64,000 nucleotides of DNA from Pseudomonas sp. 21 (GTDB lineage Bacteria; Pseudomonadota; Gammaproteobacteria; Pseudomonadales; Pseudomonadaceae), in the NCBI RefSeq assembly GCF_000955805.1, contig NZ_JYOA01000004.1, positions 1 to 64,000 of the forward strand, given 5' to 3'. The translations under genes were made by a program, and so were the position numbers. Shown here in pieces: positions 59,454-64,000 of the stretch (its first letter is position 1; every line of letters begins with the position of its first letter). The notes beneath the pieces were generated by a model, which saw only the letters and a list, made by a program, of their open reading frames with translations, was not told where the DNA came from and made no database searches.

Positions 59454-60374
59454 ATGTGGTTCCGCAACCTGCTCGTATACCGCCTCACCCAGGATCTGCA
59501 GATCGACGCCGATGCCCTGGAGAAGGCCCTGGCCAGCAAGCCGGCGCGCTCCTGCGCCAGCCAGGAACTGACCACCTACGGTTTCTCCGCACCTTTCGGC
59601 AAGGGCCCGGACGCCCCGCTGGTGCACGCCAGCGAAGGCTTCTTCCTGGTCAGCGCCCGCAAGGAAGAGCGCATCCTCCCCGGCAGCGTGGTGCGTGACG
59701 CGCTCAAGGAGAAGGTCGACGAGATCGAAGCTGCACAGATGCGCAAGGTCTACAAGAAGGAGCGCGACCAGCTCAAGGACGAGATCGTCCAGACTCTGCT
59801 GCCGCGCGCTTTCATCCGCCGCTCGGTGACCTTCGCCGCCATCGCCCCGAGCCTCGGCCTGATCCTGGTCGATACCTCCAGCGCGAAGAAGGCCGAAGAC
59901 CTGCTGTCGACCCTGCGCGAAGCCCTGGGCTCGCTGCCGGTTCGCCCGCTGACCGTGAAGACCGCACCGACCGCCACCCTGACCGACTGGGTGAAGACCC
60001 AGGAAGCCGCCGGCGACTTCTTCGTCCTCGACGAATGCGAGCTGCGCGATACCCACGAAGACGGCGGCGTGGTGCGCTGCAAGCGCCAGGACCTGACCAG
60101 CGAGGAAATCCAGCTGCACCTGACCTCCGGCAAGCTGGTCACCCAGCTGTCCCTGGCCTGGTCGGACAAGCTGTCCTTCGTCCTCGACGACAAGGTCGCG
60201 ATCAAGCGCCTGCGTTTCGAAGACATGTTGCAGGAGAAGGCAGAGCAGGACGGCGGCGAAGACGCCCTCGGCCAGCTCGACGCCAGCTTCACCCTGATGA
60301 TGCTGACCTTCGCCGAGTTCATCCCGGCGCTGATCGAAGCACTCGGTGGCGAGGCGATGCCCGAAGGCATCTGA
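59454..60374 (+). CDS. rdgC: Recombination-associated protein RdgC
   Basis: 306 aa, full length for RdgC, a ring-forming DNA-binding protein that inhibits RecA-promoted recombination. Family sequence from the start ([15 protein letters not shown]) through [55 protein letters not shown] lies about 10 bases before the ATG. A candidate promoter, TTGGCC (59395) with AATAAT (59418) 17 bp later, precedes it. PAO1 PA3263 from memory. Confidence 0.95.
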   Translation: MWFRNLLVYRLTQDLQIDADALEKALASKPARSCASQELTTYGFSAPFGKGPDAPLVHASEGFFLVSARKEERILPGSVVRDALKEKVDEIEAAQMRKVYKKERDQLKDEIVQTLLPRAFIRRSVTFAAIAPSLGLILVDTSSAKKAEDLLSTLREALGSLPVRPLTVKTAPTATLTDWVKTQEAAGDFFVLDECELRDTHEDGGVVRCKRQDLTSEEIQLHLTSGKLVTQLSLAWSDKLSFVLDDKVAIKRLRFEDMLQEKAEQDGGEDALGQLDASFTLMMLTFAEFIPALIEALGGEAMPEGI

Positions 60375-60446
60375 TGCCCCGGCAGGCGCCGCGTCCGCGC
60401 GGCGCCTGACAACACAACAAGGCCCACATAAAAAGAAGGACGGCCC

Positions 60447-61403
60447 ATGCGTGCTCTCATCCTGCTCAGCCGCTTCATGGGCAATACCTTCGCCCTCTGG
60501 GTGCTGCTCTTCGCCATCCTGGCGTTCTTCATCCCCTCTCTCTTCACACCGCTCACCGTCGCCATCGTCCCCATGCTGGGCGTGGTGATGTTCGGCATGG
60601 GCCTGACGCTCAAGGTCGAGGACTTTGCCGAAGTCGCCCGGCATCCCTGGCGCGTCACCCTTGGCGTGATCGCCCACTTCGTGATCATGCCCGGCATGGC
60701 CTGGCTGCTCTGCCAGTTGATGCACCTGCCGCCGGAAATCGCCGTGGGCGTGATCCTCGTCGGCTGCTGCCCCAGCGGTACCGCCTCCAACGTAATGACC
60801 TGGCTCTCGCGCGGCGACCTGGCGCTTTCCGTGGCCATCGCCGGCGTGACTACCCTCCTCGCCCCGCTGCTCACCCCGGCGCTGATCTGGCTGCTGGCTT
60901 CGGCCTGGCTGCCGGTGTCGTTCGGCGCGCTGTTCTGGTCGATCCTGCAGGTCGTCGTGGTGCCCATCGTCCTCGGTCTCGCCGCCCAGCGCCTGCTCGG
61001 CGCACGGGTACGCCATGTGGTGGATGTGCTGCCGCTGATCTCGGTGATTTCCATCGTGATCATCGTCGCCGCCGTGGTCGCCGCCAGCCAGGCGAAAATC
61101 GCCGAATCCGGCCTGCTGATCATGGCCGTGGTGATCCTGCACAACGGCTTCGGCTTCCTGCTCGGCTACTTCACCGCCAAGGTCTTCGGCCTGCCGCTGG
61201 CGCAGCGCAAGTCCCTGGCGCTGGAAGTCGGCATGCAGAACTCAGGCCTCGGCGCGGCCCTGGCCAGCGCGCATTTCTCGCCGCTGGCGGCAGTGCCCAG
61301 CGCGCTGTTCAGCGTCTGGCACAACATCTCCGGCGCCACGCTTTCCACCTGGTTCCGCCGCATGACCGACGAGCCACCCGTCCAGAAGGCCGCCCCGCAA
61401 TAG
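60447..61403 (+). CDS. Bile acid:sodium symporter (BASS) family transporter
   Basis: 318 aa, about ten membrane helices. Family motifs: [81 protein letters not shown] (the crossover-helix sodium-site region) and [20 protein letters not shown]. Bacterial homologues carry various organic anions, for example pantoate in some; the substrate here is unknown. AGAAGGA precedes the ATG. The GC hairpin between rdgC and this gene (about 60385-60408) lacks a T run. Confidence 0.9.
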   Translation: MRALILLSRFMGNTFALWVLLFAILAFFIPSLFTPLTVAIVPMLGVVMFGMGLTLKVEDFAEVARHPWRVTLGVIAHFVIMPGMAWLLCQLMHLPPEIAVGVILVGCCPSGTASNVMTWLSRGDLALSVAIAGVTTLLAPLLTPALIWLLASAWLPVSFGALFWSILQVVVVPIVLGLAAQRLLGARVRHVVDVLPLISVISIVIIVAAVVAASQAKIAESGLLIMAVVILHNGFGFLLGYFTAKVFGLPLAQRKSLALEVGMQNSGLGAALASAHFSPLAAVPSALFSVWHNISGATLSTWFRRMTDEPPVQKAAPQ

Positions 61404-61462
61404 GGCAGAAGGCCGGCGCCGGGTTGCCCGGCGCCCCACATTTGTGCAAAATAATGCACATT

Positions 61463-61510
61463 GTGAGGACGACCTCACCACCTTCCGGTGCTCCAGCGGG
61501 GACGGCCCTC
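61463..61510 (+). promoter_or_regulatory. Guanidine-II riboswitch (mini-ykkC)
   Basis: Two small hairpins with the diagnostic loops: P1 GTGAGG-ACGA-CCTCAC (61463-61478, perfect 6-bp stem) and P2 GGGG-ACGG-CCCT (61498-61509, 4 bp with one G-U), 19 bases apart. Guanidine-II riboswitches consist of exactly two stems with ACGR tetraloops that pair with each other when guanidinium binds (established knowledge). It ends 28 bases before the ATG of an SMR guanidinium exporter, whose Shine-Dalgarno GGAGAG is at about 61528-61533. The likely mode is control of translation initiation. Confidence 0.9.
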
Positions 61511-61537
61511 CATACCACCCACCGTCTGGAGAGCTCC

Positions 61538-61852
61538 ATGTCCTGGATCATTCTGTTCGTCGCCGGCCTGTTCGAAGTCGCCTGGGCCGTCGGACTGAAA
61601 TACACCGAAGGCTTCACCCGTCCGATACCGACCGCTCTGACCGTGCTGGCGATCATCACCAGCATGGGCCTGCTTGGCCTGGCCATGAGAAATCTGCCGC
61701 TGGGCACCGCCTACGCCATCTGGACCGGCGTTGGCGCCGTGGGCACCGTCATCGTCGGCATCGTGCTGTTCGGCGAGTCCATGGCGCCGGTACGCCTGCT
61801 CAGCGTTGCGCTGATCCTGTGCGGACTGGTCGGCCTGAAATTGAGCCACTGA
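61538..61852 (+). CDS. sugE: SMR-family guanidinium exporter (Gdx/SugE)
   Basis: 104 aa, four membrane helices. Conserved Glu13 ([19 protein letters not shown]) and the KYTEGFTRP segment mark the Gdx/SugE branch rather than EmrE-type multidrug pumps. Gdx proteins exchange guanidinium for protons as antiparallel dimers. The guanidine-II riboswitch directly upstream supports this function. GGAGAG precedes the ATG. Confidence 0.95.
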   Translation: MSWIILFVAGLFEVAWAVGLKYTEGFTRPIPTALTVLAIITSMGLLGLAMRNLPLGTAYAIWTGVGAVGTVIVGIVLFGESMAPVRLLSVALILCGLVGLKLSH

Positions 61853-62057
61853 CGCTGTATCGGTTCTCGATACCGGCGGGCTGTCGCTTTCCCGAAAATT
61901 TGTCGGTATGCTGCGGGCCACTGTGTTTGCTTGGGTCACTGTGGCTCGTGACCAGGTGGGGCCATTCCCCACCACCCGGCTTCGACTGCACCTTGCAACT
62001 CAGGACGAGCGCGGACTTTTCCGCAAAACAATATTCAATTGTTCAAGGTGTATTTCC
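61853..62057 (+). promoter_or_regulatory. Long leader region of the cold-shock gene
   Basis: A 205-bp spacer between sugE and capB without any ORF of note, AT-rich near its end (CAAAACAATATTCAATTGTTC). Cold-shock genes usually have long structured 5' leaders. Exact transcription start not determined. Confidence 0.4.
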
Positions 62058-62267
62058 ATGTCGAATCGTCAGACCGGCACCGTCAAGTGGTTCAATGACG
62101 CCAAGGGCTTCGGCTTCATCACTCCGGAAAGCGGCAACGATGTCTTCGTGCACTTCCGCTCCATCCAGGGCACCGGCTTCAAATCGCTGCAGGAAGGCCA
62201 GAAGGTCTCCTTCGTTGTGGTTGAAGGCCAGAAGGGCCTGCAGGCTGACGAAGTTCAGGTTATCTGA
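62058..62267 (+). CDS. capB: Cold-shock protein CapB-like
   Basis: 69 aa, single cold-shock domain with RNP1 KGFGFITPE and RNP2 VFVHF motifs, and C-terminal [13 protein letters not shown]/ssDNA-binding chaperone. AAGGTG precedes the ATG. The length equals the Pseudomonas CapB proteins (PAO1 PA3266 from memory). Followed by a strong terminator. Confidence 0.95.
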   Translation: MSNRQTGTVKWFNDAKGFGFITPESGNDVFVHFRSIQGTGFKSLQEGQKVSFVVVEGQKGLQADEVQVI

Positions 62268-62283
62268 ACCGCGACACGCCCAT

Positions 62284-62316
62284 GAAAAAGCCCCGGCATT
62301 GCCGGGGCTTTTTCTT
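62284..62316. terminator. Terminator after capB
   Basis: GAAAAAGCCCCGGCA / TGCCGGGGCTTTTTC, a near-perfect palindrome with T run, 17 bases after the capB stop; also usable by the convergent MFS-acyltransferase gene. Confidence 0.92.
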
Positions 62317-62330
62317 TGCCGCCAATAAAG

Positions 62331-64000
62331 TCAGCGGGCCGCGCCGCGCAGCGCAGCGACCTGCTCCTGCAGCACCAGGCGCTTGGCCGCCTCTGGTGCC
62401 ACCGGCTGACCAGCCACCAGACAGACCCGCGACCACAGGCGGCGAAGGAAGCCCTTCTGCGGGTCGCGGCTGAAGAAGCTGCCCCACAGCCCCTGCAGCG
62501 CCATCGGGATCACCGGCACCGGGGTTTCCTCGATGATGCGCTCCACGCCGCCGCGGAACTCGTTCATCTCGCCATCCAGGGTCAGCATGCCCTCGGGGAA
62601 GATGCATACCAGCTCCCCTTCACGCAGGTACTCGGCGACTTTGGCGAATGCCTTCTCGTAAGTCTGCGCATCCTCGTTGCGACCGGCGATGGGCACCGCG
62701 CCCGCAGTGCGGAAGATGAAATTGAGCACCGGGATGCGGAAGATCTTGTAGTACATGACGAAGCGCACCGGACGCCGCACCGAACCCGCAATCAGCAGCG
62801 CGTCGACGAAGGACACGTGGTTGCACACCAGCACCGCCGGGCCTTCGTCGGGAATGGCTTCGAGATTGCGATGATCCACCCGGTACATCGAGTGGGTCAG
62901 CAGCCAGACCAGGAAGCGCATGGTGAACTCGGGCACGATCTTGAAGATGTACACGTTCACCGCGACGTTCATCAGCGAGAGCACGAGGAACAGCTCGGGG
63001 ATCGACAGCTTCGCCACCGACAGCAGCAGGATCGAAACGATCGCCGCGACCACCATGAACAGCGCGTTGAGGATGTTGTTCGCCGCGATCACCCGCGCGC
63101 GCTTGTCTTCCTCGGTGCGAGCCTGGATCAGCGCATACAGCGGCACGATGTAGAAGCCGCCGAAGATACCGATGCCAAGGATGTCGGCCAGCACTGCCCA
63201 GGACTGCGAGTGCTCCAGCACCGCCAGCCAGTTGTAGGGCTGCTCACCCTGCGGGAAGCCGCCCGAATGCCACCACAGGAGGATGCCGAACAGGCTCAGG
63301 CCGATGGAGCCGAAGGGCACCAGGCCGATCTCCACCTTCTTGCCGGAGAGCTTTTCGCAAAGCATCGAGCCCAGCGCGATACCCACCGAGAATACCGTGA
63401 GGATCAGCGTCACCACGCTCTCGTCGCCGTGCAGCAGTTCCTTGGCGTAGGTCGGGATCTGCGTCAGGTAGACCGCGCCGAGGAACCAGAACCAGGAGTT
63501 GCCCACCAGCGAACGCGACACCGCCGGGCGCTGGCGCAGGCCGAGCAGGAGGATGCTCCAGGACTGGCGGAAGATGTTCCAGTCGACCTTCAGGTCCGGC
63601 AACGCAGCAGCCGCGCGGGGAATGTTGCGGCTGGCGAGGAAACCGCAGACGGCCACCAGCACCACGGCAATGCCGACGCCGGCCGCATAGTCCTGCCGCG
63701 ACATCAGCACGCCGGCGCCGATGGTGCCGCAGAGGATGGCGAGGAAGGTGCCCATTTCCACCAGGGCGTTGCCACCGACCAGTTCGTCCTCGCGCAGGTG
63801 CTGCGGCAGGATCGAGTACTTCACCGGGCCGAACAGCGCCGAGTGCGTGCCCATGGCGAACAGCGCGAGGAACAGCAGCGGCAGGCTGCCGAACACGAAG
63901 CCCGCGGCGCCCACCGCCATGATCACGATCTCGGCCAGCTTCAGCGCGCGCATCAGCGCGTCCTTGTTGAACTTCTCGCCGAACTGCCCGCCCAGGGCGG
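62331..64000 (-). CDS. MFS lysophospholipid transporter fused to PlsC acyltransferase (5' end outside window)
   Basis: Partial: the reading frame stays open to the window edge, so the true start lies beyond 64000. The N-terminal part is an LplT-like MFS domain (ALFAMGTHSALFGPVKYSILPQHLREDELVGGNALVEMGTFLAIL and at least ten helices). The C-terminal 200 residues are a 1-acylglycerol-phosphate-type acyltransferase with the NHVSFVDALL (HX4D) and FPEGMLT motifs. It resembles LplT-Aas fusions but the third, acyl-ACP synthetase (AMP-binding) domain is missing; the protein stops soon after the acyltransferase. Probably imports and re-acylates lysophospholipids. PAO1 PA3267 from memory. Confidence 0.88.
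   Translation of the reverse strand, partial: ALGGQFGEKFNKDALMRALKLAEIVIMAVGAAGFVFGSLPLLFLALFAMGTHSALFGPVKYSILPQHLREDELVGGNALVEMGTFLAILCGTIGAGVLMSRQDYAAGVGIAVVLVAVCGFLASRNIPRAAAALPDLKVDWNIFRQSWSILLLGLRQRPAVSRSLVGNSWFWFLGAVYLTQIPTYAKELLHGDESVVTLILTVFSVGIALGSMLCEKLSGKKVEIGLVPFGSIGLSLFGILLWWHSGGFPQGEQPYNWLAVLEHSQSWAVLADILGIGIFGGFYIVPLYALIQARTEEDKRARVIAANNILNALFMVVAAIVSILLLSVAKLSIPELFLVLSLMNVAVNVYIFKIVPEFTMRFLVWLLTHSMYRVDHRNLEAIPDEGPAVLVCNHVSFVDALLIAGSVRRPVRFVMYYKIFRIPVLNFIFRTAGAVPIAGRNEDAQTYEKAFAKVAEYLREGELVCIFPEGMLTLDGEMNEFRGGVERIIEETPVPVIPMALQGLWGSFFSRDPQKGFLRRLWSRVCLVAGQPVAPEAAKRLVLQEQVAALRGAAR

Noticed and set aside
60385..60408. Terminator between rdgC and the BASS gene
   Set aside because: A GC-rich hairpin exists but no T run follows; termination cannot be supported.

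Overview
The window is chromosomal DNA from a high-GC Pseudomonas of the P. aeruginosa / P. nitroreducens / P. citronellolis type. Gene content and order match blocks I remember from the P. aeruginosa PAO1 map (locus tags are recalled from memory, not searched): about PA1438-PA1433 at 0-9.3 kb, PA3455-PA3463 at 9.9-20 kb, and PA3232-PA3267 at 23-64 kb. Coding density is high. I see no prophage, insertion sequence, CRISPR array or rRNA.

Layout. 0-6.5 kb: an operon for an RND drug pump (mexM, mexN) with its two-component system; a TGACA-N4-TGTCA palindrome lies upstream of mexM. 6.6-9.3 kb: lapG and lapD, the periplasmic protease and c-di-GMP receptor that control retention of a large surface adhesin; the adhesin is not in the window. 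9.3-9.9 kb: a repeat-rich spacer with a hexamer tandem repeat and two multi-stem inverted-repeat units. 9.9-14.7 kb: polyphosphate:AMP phosphotransferase, mnmC, a TSUP permease and a MarR regulator. 14.9-19.8 kb: the three-gene N-acetylglutaminylglutamine amide (NAGGN) osmolyte operon. 19.8-23 kb: small genes, including a DUF3309 gene broken by one extra base. 23-28.5 kb: exonuclease plus cNMP/CBS/nucleotidyltransferase protein, acetate symporter actP with its DUF485 partner, and the betaine-binding protein BetX. 28.8-37.8 kb: envelope and lipid genes (membrane GH17 enzyme, serine hydrolase, MlaA paralogue, pirin, patatin, lipid A acyltransferase). 37.9-42.7 kb: minCDE, rluA, apeB and a GFA protein. 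42.8-49 kb: a GntR-controlled locus with an ABC importer, a cytoplasmic phosphodiesterase-like enzyme and a HAD phosphatase. 49-58.9 kb: an S2P-like metalloprotease, quinone oxidoreductase, prc, an EAL-CBS-GGDEF protein, a small XRE/unknown/Sel1 cluster, a solute-binding protein, DUF1232 and an FKBP lipoprotein. 59.1-64 kb: tRNA-Asp and tRNA-Val, rdgC, a BASS transporter, a guanidine-II riboswitch controlling an SMR guanidinium exporter, a cold-shock protein, and the start of an MFS-acyltransferase fusion that runs off the window.

Most notable: (1) the 42.8-49 kb locus, where transporter, two phosphoester-type hydrolases and a HutC-type regulator with an array of TAGACCA-containing palindromes suggest import and breakdown of an organophosphate or phosphonate whose identity is unknown; (2) the guanidine-II riboswitch, visible as paired ACGA and ACGG hairpins; (3) the folded repeat units at 9516-9730; (4) the frameshifted DUF3309 gene. 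Two families of REP-like inverted pairs recur in intergenic DNA, mostly between convergent genes.
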